A stretch of 64,000 nucleotides of DNA from Vibrio sp. 99-8-1 (GTDB taxonomy: Bacteria > Pseudomonadota > Gammaproteobacteria > Enterobacterales > Vibrionaceae): positions 1 to 64,000 of the forward strand of contig NZ_VTXE01000019.1 of the NCBI RefSeq assembly GCF_013114595.1, read 5' to 3'. Position 1 is the stretch's first letter, and every line of letters begins with the position of its first letter. A program made the translations under genes and the position numbers. Under the pieces are notes generated by a model that had not been told where the DNA came from, searched no databases, and saw only the letters and a program-made list of their open reading frames with translations. Positions 54,599 to 63,854 of the stretch are shown here, piece after piece.

Positions 54599-55306
54599 AT
54601 GGCTTTTCCATTGATACGACGTACATTACATCACCATTTTACATCCAATTGTCATCTATGTGGTCTCACCATCTCTCCGCCACTTGGTGAAACTATTTGG
54701 TGTAACCACTGCTTACGCTATTTTCAAACGAATCCAAGATGCCAGCAATGCGGTTTATTAACCCCCACACCAGTGAGCCAGTGTGGCCGCTGTTTAACGC
54801 AACCTCCACCATGGAACAGGCTGTACTGTATCGGAGACTATAGGTACCCACTCTCTTATTATGTGTATCAATTAAAATATGCAGGTATGTTCCAATACGC
54901 CTATGATCTAAGTTACTTACTTTCTCAACATATTGATACACCAGCACCTCTTATCACCTCTGTTCCTCTTCATTGGCGACGATACCTTAAACGTGGATTT
55001 AACCAAAGTGACGTTATTGCACATTACCTTTGCCAACACTTCTCTACGCCGTCAATTCTGAATAAGCAACTGTTTAAAAGAATCCGGGCCACGCCATATC
55101 AACAAGGGCTAAACAAACAGCAGAGGAAAAGAAACTTAAACAATGCATTTCGATTGCAAGAGCAACCACCTTATCAGCATATTGCGATTGTTGATGATGT
55201 CGTTACAACAGGTAGCACGGTACGACATTTATGCGATTTACTGCTTGATGTTGGCGTTAAAAAAATTGATATTTACTCTCTATGCCGAACACCAGAGCCA
55301 TCATAA
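54599..55306 (+). CDS. comF: ComF-family phosphoribosyltransferase-like protein
   Basis: A 235-residue ComF (GntX) protein. The N-terminal double zinc finger uses CHLC, CNHC, CQQC and CGRC pairs within residues 18-62. A type I phosphoribosyltransferase domain follows, with the PRPP loop IAIVDDVVTTGSTV near 199-212. In naturally competent bacteria ComF is needed for uptake of single-stranded DNA across the inner membrane; vibrios are competent on chitin. The ATG at 54599 is preceded by AAGG; a GTG at 54587 is the alternative start. It diverges from bioH. Confidence 0.93.
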   Translation: MAFPLIRRTLHHHFTSNCHLCGLTISPPLGETIWCNHCLRYFQTNPRCQQCGLLTPTPVSQCGRCLTQPPPWNRLYCIGDYRYPLSYYVYQLKYAGMFQYAYDLSYLLSQHIDTPAPLITSVPLHWRRYLKRGFNQSDVIAHYLCQHFSTPSILNKQLFKRIRATPYQQGLNKQQRKRNLNNAFRLQEQPPYQHIAIVDDVVTTGSTVRHLCDLLLDVGVKKIDIYSLCRTPEPS

Positions 55307-55392
55307 ACAGAAAAATGAAATTTTATTGGCATCCTGGTAGTAGCAGAGTAGAATAAACTGAAATAACCTACCAAATAAGTCAGGTATTAGTC

Positions 55393-55980
55393 GTGTCAAA
55401 TATTGTATCTATAACTGAAAATGCTCAATCTCATTTCGCCAAGCTGCTTGAACAGCAACCGGAAGGCACCAACATCCGTGTATTTGTGGTAAACCCAGGA
55501 ACACCCAATGCAGAGTGTGGCGTATCTTACTGCCCACCAGAAGCGGTAGAAGCTGCCGATACCGAGATGCCATTTAGCGGTTTCTCTGCGTTTGTTGACG
55601 AACTTAGCATGCCTTTTTTAGAAGAGGCTGAGATTGATTTCGTAACCGATAAAATGGGCTCTCAGCTTACCTTGAAAGCTCCGAACGCCAAAATGCGTAA
55701 AGTCTCCGATGATGCATCTTTAATGGAGCGCGTTGAATACGCAATTCAAACTCAAGTGAACCCTCAACTAGCCGGCCACGGTGGTCATGTCAGTTTAATA
55801 GAGATAACCGAAGATGGTGTCGCACTGGTTCAATTTGGTGGAGGCTGCAACGGCTGTTCAATGGTTGATGTCACACTAAAAGAAGGCATTGAAAAAGAGC
55901 TTATTCAACAGTTTGAAGGTGAACTAACAGCGGTTCGTGACTCCACAGAGCACGATCGCGGCGAGCACTCTTACTACTAA
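55393..55980 (+). CDS. nfuA: Fe-S biogenesis scaffold NfuA
   Basis: A 195-residue Fe-S carrier. The N-terminal degenerate A-type domain begins [19 protein letters not shown] and the C-terminal Nfu domain (about 110-195) has GGGCNGCSM, whose CxxC pair binds a [4Fe-4S] cluster across a dimer. NfuA delivers clusters to target enzymes under oxidative or iron stress. Translation starts at GTG (55393). The gene follows comF by 86 bp and ends in a good terminator. In vibrios nudE and cysQ normally come next; here a large foreign-looking gene intervenes. Confidence 0.96.
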   Translation: MSNIVSITENAQSHFAKLLEQQPEGTNIRVFVVNPGTPNAECGVSYCPPEAVEAADTEMPFSGFSAFVDELSMPFLEEAEIDFVTDKMGSQLTLKAPNAKMRKVSDDASLMERVEYAIQTQVNPQLAGHGGHVSLIEITEDGVALVQFGGGCNGCSMVDVTLKEGIEKELIQQFEGELTAVRDSTEHDRGEHSYY

Positions 55981-56005
55981 GTCAATCCCACACAGATCTT
56001 TAGCT

Positions 56006-56031
56006 AAAGCCACCTGAATCGGTGGCTTTTA
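56006..56031 (+). terminator. Intrinsic terminator after nfuA
   Basis: AAAGCCACC (56006-56014) and GGTGGCTTT (56021-56029) form a 9-bp stem with a 6-base loop followed by T residues, 26 bp after the nfuA stop. It lies six bases from the 3' end of the gene on the other strand and may serve both. Confidence 0.85.
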
Positions 56032-56036
56032 TCTAA

Positions 56037-57887
56037 CTAATAGTTCTCTTTCAAAAAAAGGTAAGTAGGCTCAGGGACTATTTTTCTAATTTGCTCAAAG
56101 TTTTTGTATTCAAGGTACTTACGTACGCTTGAAGCACTAATTACTTCACCATCGGTTGAAACCCTATCTATAATCTCAACATCTATGTTGTACTTCGGCA
56201 GTAATTCTTGCATCTTCTCGTTGTACTGTCGGGTAATTTCACATTTTGGTTCGTCACCCAAAAAGATGATATCTATATTCAACTTCTTAGCGATGTACTC
56301 ACAAAAGAACCAAGCTTCTACTGAGGCATCGGCTTTTGCCTCTGAATTCTCTTTAGCAAAATAATCGGGATAAGTAAGCTCTGTACAGATGAACTTCCCC
56401 CCTCTTAGCACGGTCACATTATCCATATGAGCGGTGCTTTCAGAAACTAACTTTAACCTGTCTTCAAATTTAAAAAACGATTTATCCTCTTCTATAACAA
56501 AGATAAATAACTTATCGACCTGCTTAGAAGCGTGCTCAATAAGGTGCATGTGGCCAATCGTAATAGGATTGCAGTTTACAGCCACACTACCAACCTTTTG
56601 CTCGGGTTCCGGAGTGTAACTATCGAGCATTTCAAGATAACTATTCATATCGCACGACTCAAGCGCTTGTGCCGTTTGTTTATATAGAAAATACTTAAAT
56701 TTCTCTAACACATCCAAGACTTTGTCATCTGGTTCAATAGAATTTGGAATCGATACGCGATGGCGATCAATCAATGGCAACAAAATATTATCGGAAATAA
56801 TTTTGCCAATAACCTGATTACCTTTAGGTGAAAAATGACACTGGTGTTTGGTCAAATCAATAAAAAAGTCAGAGCCACGACTGACATCATTTAAGTCTAT
56901 ACGAGTAATACAGTCGTCATTTATATTATTAAACTCATCAAAGTCGAAAAACACCACGATATCATTTGGATTGATATCAGTTTGTACTAGGTTGTTCATT
57001 GCCAGCAGTAAGTTCATACCTAACACGCCATGATTCTCTAACTTAATGCCGTCATGCGCCCGATTGACTTGCTTTTGCACCTGACTAACCAAGGTATCTT
57101 CGTCACTCATACCAATAGAGAAAGTCGTTGATGACCCAAAAAATATCACTTTTCTATCCACTGTCTCAGGTTGATTTACCGTGGTACGTAACCCATTGCG
57201 AACGGATACTAGTGTATTTTCAAAATCTGAAAGTTGAACCTTTGTTGCTCTGATCACTGGAGGGGTATAACTAAACAGCTCATTAAATTTGTTATCATAT
57301 TTTTCGGTATATAACTGCTTAATATAACTGGGTGGATTGTTTGTCTTACTCCAATCATTTCTGTTTGCTATGTATAGATAGCTATTTGCGATAAGATCTT
57401 TTTCCTGAGCAGATTTTCCTCTAAGCAGTTTTCCCTTTCCTGTCACTTGAATAAATGACGGAACACCTCCCTTACTAACAATGTAATCTTTAATAAAGCT
57501 TATTTTATCAACATCATACAAGTTATCATTGAGATCATCGATAAGACGAATTAGATTTGTCGTCCCTTCTTGAAAAGAAAAGTTATGTTCTTTTTCTAAC
57601 TGTTCCATTTCTTCATATTTGTTGTTCATGATGTACAGATTTAGCAGGACAAAATAGTAATCCTGCCTCTCACCATCATAAAAAAGTTCTTCTGCATACT
57701 TTATAGCTTTGTTATAAGCACCCGATCTTATATAAAGTTTGACCAACTTAGTGTTCAAAATGAACTTACGCTTTCGCGAGCAAAATTCTCTTAATAAAAG
57801 GTATTTAGTCAACCTAGCTGTTAAAAATAAGCGTCTAAAATACATAAATGATGCCTTAAAACTTAATATCAAAATACTCTCAAACAT
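56037..57887 (-). CDS. SGNH-like domain fused to a citrate-lyase-ligase-type nucleotidyltransferase
   Basis: A 616-residue multidomain protein I cannot name. Residues about 1-200 are helical and TPR-like (LYIRSGAYNKAIKYAEELF). Residues about 245-385 look like an SGNH hydrolase: FFGSSTTFSIG (block I), ENHGVLGMN (block II) and a C-terminal HFSPKGNQVIG with the likely catalytic histidine. Residues about 430-616 match the C-terminal domain of citrate lyase ligase (CitC): VNCNPITIGHMHLIEHA has the H-x-G-H-type ATP site, and EDKSFFKFEDRLKLV and ISASSVRKYL follow. It could adenylate an acid and esterify or hydrolyse an acyl group. No citrate lyase genes are near. The sequence is AT-rich and interrupts the usual nfuA-cysQ order, so it is probably acquired. 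A start at 57845 (AAGG upstream) is an alternative to 57887. Confidence 0.75.
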   Translation of the reverse strand: MFESILILSFKASFMYFRRLFLTARLTKYLLLREFCSRKRKFILNTKLVKLYIRSGAYNKAIKYAEELFYDGERQDYYFVLLNLYIMNNKYEEMEQLEKEHNFSFQEGTTNLIRLIDDLNDNLYDVDKISFIKDYIVSKGGVPSFIQVTGKGKLLRGKSAQEKDLIANSYLYIANRNDWSKTNNPPSYIKQLYTEKYDNKFNELFSYTPPVIRATKVQLSDFENTLVSVRNGLRTTVNQPETVDRKVIFFGSSTTFSIGMSDEDTLVSQVQKQVNRAHDGIKLENHGVLGMNLLLAMNNLVQTDINPNDIVVFFDFDEFNNINDDCITRIDLNDVSRGSDFFIDLTKHQCHFSPKGNQVIGKIISDNILLPLIDRHRVSIPNSIEPDDKVLDVLEKFKYFLYKQTAQALESCDMNSYLEMLDSYTPEPEQKVGSVAVNCNPITIGHMHLIEHASKQVDKLFIFVIEEDKSFFKFEDRLKLVSESTAHMDNVTVLRGGKFICTELTYPDYFAKENSEAKADASVEAWFFCEYIAKKLNIDIIFLGDEPKCEITRQYNEKMQELLPKYNIDVEIIDRVSTDGEVISASSVRKYLEYKNFEQIRKIVPEPTYLFLKENY

Positions 57888-58240
57888 GATACTTGGTAAG
57901 GGGTGAATATAGAGTTAATCGCTACGAATATAGCACTAACAGAAAACGCGAAGGCTATCATAAGCACTTGATAGAAAATAGTTTTCTAGTAAACGAAACT
58001 GGAAAACTATCTGTCGTGTTCCAAATTTAATCTAAATCTGCTCTAGATATTGCGGTTAACAAACTTTGATCAGCTCATCAAAACGAGCCAATCTCGTTCT
58101 CTAAGGTGAGGAGGGCAATAATATGAAGAAATATCAGATAGAAAGGAAAGACAACTACATTTAAAAAGCCAGCAATTTATATCACTGGCTTGGCAAAAAT
58201 AGCTATTTTAGAGGAGGGGATACCTAGATTTGTGCCTCAA
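57888..58240. other. 353-bp region between the fusion gene and cysQ
   Basis: This is AT-rich and probably part of the same insertion. It holds a 13-codon frame at 58123-58164 with a very strong ribosome site (below) and a 7-bp hairpin AAGCCAG/CTGGCTT at about 58166-58191. It contains no gene of normal length and no clear promoter. Confidence 0.5.
58123..58164 (+). CDS. Possible 13-codon leader peptide or gene remnant
   Basis: An ATG at 58123 lies seven bases after GAGGAGGG (58108-58115), one of the strongest Shine-Dalgarno sequences in the window, and reads MKKYQIERKDNYI before a stop. A stem-loop follows directly. It might be a leader peptide, the intact start of a gene lost by deletion, or chance. 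Confidence 0.35.
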   Translation: MKKYQIERKDNYI

Positions 58241-59071
58241 TCATACTTTTTCCTTTAAAATCGTTGCCCATGGTAGGTTTTCGTCCCCCAACACAATAAA
58301 GTTTGGGTTCTCCAAGGTTTCTCTTTCGTTATAAGATAAGGCTTCTAATTGGGTACTTAATATTCGACCACCCGCTTCTTGAACAATGCACTGTGTCGCA
58401 GCCGTATCCCACTCTCCTGTTGGCCCTAAACGCAAATAACAGTCCACAGCACCTTCTGCGACTAAACAGGCCTTTAATGCTGCAGAGCCTAACGGAATCA
58501 GCTCATAGTTCCACGCTGGAGACATCTTATTGGTAATATTATTGATATTCTGTCGGCGACTTATAGCAATAGATAACGTACTGCTCTGCTCTTCATGTAT
58601 CAGCGTTTTTATACGGATACTCTCGCTCATATTGGGAATCTTCCAAGCCCCTTTACCTTCATAGGCATAGTAAGAGACTCCAGATACCGGCGCATAAACA
58701 ACCCCCATTACAGGCCGATTGTTTTCCACTAAAGCAATGATAGTGGCAAAATCGCCACTTCGGGCAATAAACTCTTGGGTTCCATCAAGTGGATCAACTA
58801 ACCAGTAACGATCCCATTGGGCGCGCTTTTCCAATGCAATATCGGCCGCTTCTTCAGAAAGTACCGGAATATCAGGCGTTAATTCGCTTAATTTTTCAGA
58901 AATAAGCTTATGAGCAGCCAAATCTGCACTCGTCACCGGAGTTTCATCACTCTTAATAAAGGATTCATACTGATTGTTCTGATAGATATCTAAGATCAGT
59001 TGCCCGGCTGAACGAGCAATATCGATAACAGATGGTAAAAGGTGAGAAAGATCTTTTCGTAACGTCGACAT
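58241..59071 (-). CDS. cysQ: 3'(2'),5'-bisphosphate nucleotidase
   Basis: A 276-residue metal-dependent phosphatase of the inositol monophosphatase fold that turns PAP into AMP and so supports sulphate assimilation. VTSADLAAHKLI (about 45-56), LSEEAAD (about 72-78), LVDPLDGTQEFI (about 91-102) and GEWDTAATQCIVQEAGG (about 212-228) carry the metal and lithium-sensitive motif D-P-x-D-G-T. Length and motifs are complete. It lies 9 bp downstream of nudE, so the two are probably co-transcribed; that order is usual in vibrios. Confidence 0.95.
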   Translation of the reverse strand: MSTLRKDLSHLLPSVIDIARSAGQLILDIYQNNQYESFIKSDETPVTSADLAAHKLISEKLSELTPDIPVLSEEAADIALEKRAQWDRYWLVDPLDGTQEFIARSGDFATIIALVENNRPVMGVVYAPVSGVSYYAYEGKGAWKIPNMSESIRIKTLIHEEQSSTLSIAISRRQNINNITNKMSPAWNYELIPLGSAALKACLVAEGAVDCYLRLGPTGEWDTAATQCIVQEAGGRILSTQLEALSYNERETLENPNFIVLGDENLPWATILKEKV

Positions 59072-59080
59072 TAACTATCC

Positions 59081-59638
59081 CTATATTTCTCTATTGGCAA
59101 TGTGTCGCTGAGCCAACATAAGTGCCGCAATGCTTCTCGCTTCACTAAAATCCAAATGAGAAAGAAGATCTTCTGCCTGACTTAACGGCCAGCGAACAAC
59201 TTCTAATGGTTCAGGCTCATCCCCTTCCAGTGACTCCAAATAGAGATCTTCGACCAAAAATAACGTCATTTTTGCCGAGAAGTATGAAGGAGCCAATATC
59301 ACCTGTTTTAACGGCGTCAACTCTCTTGCGCCAAATCCAATCTCTTCTTTCAACTCTCTGTTAGCTGCCTGCTGAGGAGTTTCCCCCAGATCAACTAATC
59401 CTTTAGGAAAGCCCAGTTCGTACTCTTCGGTTCCCGCAGCATATTCACGAACCAGCAGCAAGTCCCCCTCTTCAGTAAGAGGAACCATCATCACGGCTTG
59501 CCTGCCACTGCGCTTCATTCTCTCGTATGTACGCTTTACACCATTTGAAAACTCTAAATCGAGAGACTCAATAGAAAACAGTTTCGATTTCGCGACCATC
59601 TCAACCGATAAAATTTTCGGCATTATTTTTTTTGCCAT
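59081..59638 (-). CDS. nudE: ADP compounds hydrolase NudE (Nudix)
   Basis: A 185-residue Nudix hydrolase that cleaves ADP-ribose, NADH and Ap3A-type substrates. The Nudix box runs from GFPKGLVDLGETPQQAANRELKEEIGFG (split here: GFPKGLVDLGETP, then RELKEEIGF, about 78-105) with the R-E-x2-E-E metal helix. LEFSNGVKRTYERMKRSGR and EGDEPEPLEVVRWPL are NudE-specific. The ATG at 59638 has GGGAAGAG upstream and aligns with E. coli NudE; twelve upstream codons are not used. It precedes cysQ, a sensible pairing for nucleotide clean-up. Confidence 0.93.
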   Translation of the reverse strand: MAKKIMPKILSVEMVAKSKLFSIESLDLEFSNGVKRTYERMKRSGRQAVMMVPLTEEGDLLLVREYAAGTEEYELGFPKGLVDLGETPQQAANRELKEEIGFGARELTPLKQVILAPSYFSAKMTLFLVEDLYLESLEGDEPEPLEVVRWPLSQAEDLLSHLDFSEARSIAALMLAQRHIANREI

Positions 59639-59733
59639 CTCTCTTCCCTTCCCTTGAATTAGTCTGGCGATCATTAATTACATACTAGCGCTCTTACTTA
59701 CTATGTAAATAGATTCGTTGCCATTAGTATTCG

Positions 59734-60492
59734 CTAATACCGCACAACTCCGGAATAAACGAACGGATAACGTCCTTGTGCATCTGGATTACCCAGCCAT
59801 TTTAACTGTGAACGCATTCCCGCAGGAAAGTCGCTATTCGGTTTAAACCATGCATCAAGCTTAACCTGCATATCGCGGCTTAGCTCAGCAGTAAACGCAG
59901 CAGCGAGCTGGCCATTTTCATGATTTGATTCAGCTGAAAGCACACTGTTCGCACAAGAGAGGTCTGCAATGATAGTGCCAAGGTTTAAGTTGCCTAACGG
60001 GCTATTTACTTCGCTGTTATTCCACACTAGTGTTCCTTGAGCGGCTTGACACCAAGGCTGCTCATAGCGGTATTGTTGAATGGCCAGTTCCACTTGCCCA
60101 TTTGCATCAATAGGCAAAGGATAGTTGACTTTATCTTGAATGCTTTTTGCCGCAATGGATGCCACAACATTGTTAGCGTATAAACCCGAAAAATCGAAAC
60201 CAACAATGCCTTTGCCGTTAAACCCTAAATCACTCCCATAACCAAAACGTAACGCATATTCCACTTTGCCTTTAAATAACTGACTTGGTGAAAATTGCCA
60301 ACTCACCTTGCCTAAATTTTGTCCTCGCCAATTCAGCTGTTGTATATTTCCCTGCCATAGCGTGCCGCTTGCCCCGCTAACATCCATAGGTAAATTTGCG
60401 TAAGGCAACACAAACGACACTGGTGTATGCACAACTACACTCAAAGAGAAAAGCCCTGTAAAAAGGAAGATATACAAAATTATTCGTTTCAC
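59734..60492 (-). CDS. gspN: Type II secretion system protein N
   Basis: A 252-residue inner-membrane protein with one N-terminal segment (IILYIFLFTGLFSLSVVV, about 4-21) and a periplasmic domain. HTPVSFVLPYANLPMDVSGASGTLWQGN and LSWQFSPSQLF-like blocks are typical of GspN/EpsN. Its role in the secretion machine is not essential in all species. It starts at GTG (60492), one base after the gspM stop, and is the last gene of the operon. Confidence 0.9.
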   Translation of the reverse strand: MKRIILYIFLFTGLFSLSVVVHTPVSFVLPYANLPMDVSGASGTLWQGNIQQLNWRGQNLGKVSWQFSPSQLFKGKVEYALRFGYGSDLGFNGKGIVGFDFSGLYANNVVASIAAKSIQDKVNYPLPIDANGQVELAIQQYRYEQPWCQAAQGTLVWNNSEVNSPLGNLNLGTIIADLSCANSVLSAESNHENGQLAAAFTAELSRDMQVKLDAWFKPNSDFPAGMRSQLKWLGNPDAQGRYPFVYSGVVRY

Positions 60493-60493
60493 T

Positions 60494-60988
60494 CTACCCG
60501 CCTCGCTTTAGCTGCAAACGCTTTACATCGATCATGCCTTGTTTGTCAGCGGCAGAAATATCCATAAACTCAACGGCAATACCTTGCTGCTCTTTTAAAT
60601 ATTGAACCCAAGTAATAAATTGATTGAAAGGCACAGGTTTAATCCAAATCTGCAGCATTTCGTCCCTTGGCTGCATACGAATAAGTTCAATGTTGTAGCG
60701 CTTCACGGATTCCGAAATCACCTGATTAATGGCTTTCGTTGAGCTAGGCGCTCCAGAACTTTGGCGCAGCTCTACGATAGTATCGGCTTTATTTGTCACC
60801 CACTGCAGGAGCTGCTGTTCACTGGTTAACTTTAATTGCGCTTTTTCAGCTCTCGCAATAGTAGGTTGAGCGATTCCCCAGTATATGGCCGCCGCTACAA
60901 TAAAAATGATCGCGCTCACTAGTAATCTTTGCTCTCTGACAGAGATGGTGCTCCACCACAAGCGAATAGAACTTAATTGCCCTTTCAT
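60494..60988 (-). CDS. gspM: Type II secretion system protein M
   Basis: A 164-residue bitopic inner-membrane protein: a short cytoplasmic tail, a membrane helix at about 24-41 (LLVSAIIFIVAAAIYWGI) and a periplasmic ferredoxin-like domain. It pairs with GspL in the inner-membrane platform that couples the GspE ATPase to the pseudopilus. Its ATG overlaps the gspL stop as ATGA. Confidence 0.92.
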   Translation of the reverse strand: MKGQLSSIRLWWSTISVREQRLLVSAIIFIVAAAIYWGIAQPTIARAEKAQLKLTSEQQLLQWVTNKADTIVELRQSSGAPSSTKAINQVISESVKRYNIELIRMQPRDEMLQIWIKPVPFNQFITWVQYLKEQQGIAVEFMDISAADKQGMIDVKRLQLKRGG

Positions 60989-62205
60989 TGCTTATTCCTT
61001 AATACAAAACTGCCTGACACCTTGTCCTGTTTTTTACTCAACGGACCTTGTACAACCGTGAACGTCTTAGCCAGATTTATACGAACCTGTTCAAAAGTCT
61101 GGAAATCCTTCATCACAGTTTGCAAGCGAACTTCTCCACGTTTAGCGTCATAACGAATATTTTCTATCTCAACCGATGGATATTTTTCTAATGCGCTTGG
61201 CAGTGACGATAACCAATCCAGCACGGAATCACCTGTCGTTCCGCCAGAAAGTCGAGCCACTTCATCATTCATCTGTCGCTTTAAATAACTGATAGTTGGG
61301 ATTTTTCTTTTGTCAGGAAAAACCGTTCTAAATACCCGTTCACTTTCAGCTCGATAGGCGCTTGCCTGAGATTCAAATTGCTGTAGCTGAATAACGTTCT
61401 GCGCGACAATGACAGCAACAAAAAGTCCTGCTGCAATCACCGCTTTTCGCCACACTTTTAGCTGCTTAAATAGGGACGACTGCGACTTAAATGTACCCGT
61501 AAGCAAATTAATTGAAGAGAATATGGCTCCCTGGCTTAACAGGGCCATCACCAACTCTGGTTCTGCTGCTTTCCAATGTACGTGACTAACTCGGGTAACA
61601 TCATGCTCATAAGGGGTGTATGAGGTCACCGTGACTGGCTTATCTTCACCTTGGCTCTGTAGAGAATGTAGAAAATGAGTGAGCCACTGTTGCTCAACCG
61701 CAACTCCAGAAAACTGATTTTGTCTAAACAGCCAAGTGTTACCCATTTGCAAAGCACTAACGCCGTCGGGTAATAGTGGCATAGCAAACAGATCAGGAAT
61801 CACCTTTTTAACCGTAAGGCCTGCTTGTTTGAAATCACTGAGACAAGTCGTTAAATACTCTTTATCTACTCCTGCAACATAAGCATGGCTTGAAGTGCGA
61901 TTAAGAATCGTAAAATGCAACTCCTCAACATCTTGAGCAATATTCTCTTCCAGTAAATAGGGCAGCATATTTTCGAACTGGCGAGATGCACCAGAGGGGA
62001 TGTCGACCTCGGTAACGATGACATCACGGCTATCGAGTAATAGCACTGTTGTGCGATTCTCGGCATAAGGCAATAGCTCACTAAGCTGAGCTTTGTTACC
62101 CAGCTCGCCACTGGCAATTACATCATTTTGACTAGTAGACCAAACCAACCACGAAAGGGTTGCGTCATTTTCTCTACTTAACCGTACGGTCAGAAATTCA
62201 CTCAC
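60985..62205 (-). CDS. gspL: Type II secretion system protein L
   Basis: A 406-residue protein linking the cytoplasmic ATPase GspE to the periplasmic side. The actin-like cytoplasmic domain starts VSEFLTVRLSREND; a membrane helix at about 250-267 (WRKAVIAAGLFVAVIVA) precedes a periplasmic GspL-C domain. The start is the GTG at 62205, which has GGAGGA just upstream and matches the SEFLTVRLS start of vibrio EpsL; a frame start 12 codons earlier is less likely. It overlaps gspK by 8 bp and gspM by 4 bp. Confidence 0.93.
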   Translation of the reverse strand: MSEFLTVRLSRENDATLSWLVWSTSQNDVIASGELGNKAQLSELLPYAENRTTVLLLDSRDVIVTEVDIPSGASRQFENMLPYLLEENIAQDVEELHFTILNRTSSHAYVAGVDKEYLTTCLSDFKQAGLTVKKVIPDLFAMPLLPDGVSALQMGNTWLFRQNQFSGVAVEQQWLTHFLHSLQSQGEDKPVTVTSYTPYEHDVTRVSHVHWKAAEPELVMALLSQGAIFSSINLLTGTFKSQSSLFKQLKVWRKAVIAAGLFVAVIVAQNVIQLQQFESQASAYRAESERVFRTVFPDKRKIPTISYLKRQMNDEVARLSGGTTGDSVLDWLSSLPSALEKYPSVEIENIRYDAKRGEVRLQTVMKDFQTFEQVRINLAKTFTVVQGPLSKKQDKVSGSFVLRNKQ

Positions 62206-63181
62206 TGATTCCTCCAAAGCGCCGACGAACAACTTCGACATCTTTTCTATCTTTAGAATAAAGCAGGCTTCTTATCCTGACTCTAGATTCATTAACGATG
62301 ACCTGAGCATCAAGCTCAAAATAGTGACTATCTACAGTGAGATACCCTTTTGCTTTATCTTTGATGGTTGCATCAATCGTGGCAATATCCGACTCTAACA
62401 AAAAGTCGTTCACCGTCGCCCAACCATCAAAAGGACGATTATCAATCAGCGCTTTCGCGTTAGCGACACTTAATGCAGGAGAAAATAGAGCCGCTAATAG
62501 AACTCCACCCTCTTCAGATACGGTATTGACATTAAGTCGCCAGTCACTACTTGGAATGGCGCAAACAATAGAACCGATAGCGTCCATTATCTTCTGATCC
62601 ATCTGCTGTATAGCACGAAGCTCCGTATTATCCGCTAAAATACCATTGGCCGTTAAATAGGGTGGACTTAATGACTCATAGCTACCATCTTCGGCTCCCA
62701 AACTAGAGCGAGCAACCGTGTCTTGATCCAGAAATTCCCACGCGGACTCTGCAATAACTTCTGCTTGGTAACTGTCCACATCCAGTTCATCTAATATCAA
62801 TTGAAACAAGTTAACCAAATAAGGCTTAGTGTCTGTTGCTGTCTCCTGTGGCAAAGCAGAAAACACGTTAATGTTAAAGCAGGATTGCATATCTCGAATG
62901 CTTCCTTTCGCATCACCATAATCCAATGGGTAAACCTGCTCTTCCAGTGCCCAAGGCTGACTTAAATTTATGGTATCACCATCGCTATAACTCTCTGCAA
63001 TACCATACTTAGCTAACGCTTCTACACCAATGCTATACCAATATGCTTGCTGGTGGTCCAGCCGATTTTCTGCTCGTTTAAAATTCACAAACAGACGCTC
63101 AGACATGGTGGCCGCAATTGAGATCATCATCGCCAAAATCATCATCACCACAATCAGTGCAGCACCTTGTTGCTTTTTCAT
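62198..63181 (-). CDS. gspK: Type II secretion system minor pseudopilin K
   Basis: A 327-residue minor pseudopilin that caps the pseudopilus tip with GspI and GspJ. The prepilin peptidase site is KKQQG followed by AALIVVMMILAMM, the hydrophobic helix; GspK lacks the usual Glu at position 5, as is normal for this subunit. A large globular domain follows with disulphide candidates (C near 128 and 238). The start at 63181 gives a standard short leader; ATGs up to 11 codons upstream are possible. Confidence 0.92.
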   Translation of the reverse strand: MKKQQGAALIVVMMILAMMISIAATMSERLFVNFKRAENRLDHQQAYWYSIGVEALAKYGIAESYSDGDTINLSQPWALEEQVYPLDYGDAKGSIRDMQSCFNINVFSALPQETATDTKPYLVNLFQLILDELDVDSYQAEVIAESAWEFLDQDTVARSSLGAEDGSYESLSPPYLTANGILADNTELRAIQQMDQKIMDAIGSIVCAIPSSDWRLNVNTVSEEGGVLLAALFSPALSVANAKALIDNRPFDGWATVNDFLLESDIATIDATIKDKAKGYLTVDSHYFELDAQVIVNESRVRIRSLLYSKDRKDVEVVRRRFGGISE

Positions 63182-63191
63182 TCGCTGACCA

Positions 63192-63854
63192 TTAACCATT
63201 CTCGTCATCACCACTTTTGGTATTTAACGATGAACCGGCGGTTAAGTAAATCCGCTCAATGGTTCCATAATCCTCAAGCTCTAAGGTAAAGGCCACGGCT
63301 TTAGGCAGTGCGAGTTTTTCTGACCACTCTTCTTTCCATTCACCTTCTGAATAGAAACGCATTTTCAGCGAGGTGACTCTATCCAATAATGGAGTGGTGA
63401 TCCCCTCTTGCCCTACAGGAGTATCGGGGTAACGCCACCATACCCTTTGCAATGTATCCGCGATGATCCGATAACCGACTTTTGATACTTCCCCTCGAGG
63501 AAAACGACTTTGCGGATTTAACCAACCTAAACGAACAAATAGAACGCCATTCTCATCAGAAGAGAGCAAACCACTGCCCCACTCAATCAGCATATCGCTG
63601 GCCACTTCGCCATTGGTGCGGAATTGTCTTAATGCTATTTGGCGAAAATCGTTATCAATGATCACCATGGCTCGTTGCAGTGCTTTTAATCGATCGGTTT
63701 TCTCTATCGATTGAGCGTTACTGCGCTGCACTTGGTCTAGTACTTGATAGGCAGAAAGACTTAATCCAGCAAATATGGCAATCGCTACCAAGACCTCAAT
63801 AAGAGTAAAACCACACTGGCGGTTTCTTCTCAGGCTTCTGCTATTTATCGACAT
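63192..63854 (-). CDS. gspJ: Type II secretion system minor pseudopilin J
   Basis: A 220-residue minor pseudopilin. The leader ends NRQCG and is followed by FTLIEVLVAIAIFAGLS, the typical N-methylated phenylalanine and Glu5 of type IV pilin-like proteins. The globular part has RFPRGEVSKVGYRI and the calcium-site-like acidic loop of GspJ. It overlaps gspI by 14 bp and lies just before gspK. Confidence 0.92.
   Translation of the reverse strand: MSINSRSLRRNRQCGFTLIEVLVAIAIFAGLSLSAYQVLDQVQRSNAQSIEKTDRLKALQRAMVIIDNDFRQIALRQFRTNGEVASDMLIEWGSGLLSSDENGVLFVRLGWLNPQSRFPRGEVSKVGYRIIADTLQRVWWRYPDTPVGQEGITTPLLDRVTSLKMRFYSEGEWKEEWSEKLALPKAVAFTLELEDYGTIERIYLTAGSSLNTKSGDDENG

Noticed and set aside
56037..57887. 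A citrate lyase locus.
   Set aside because: The C-terminal domain resembles citrate lyase ligase, but no citD, citE, citF, citG or citX is nearby and the domain is fused to an SGNH-like part.
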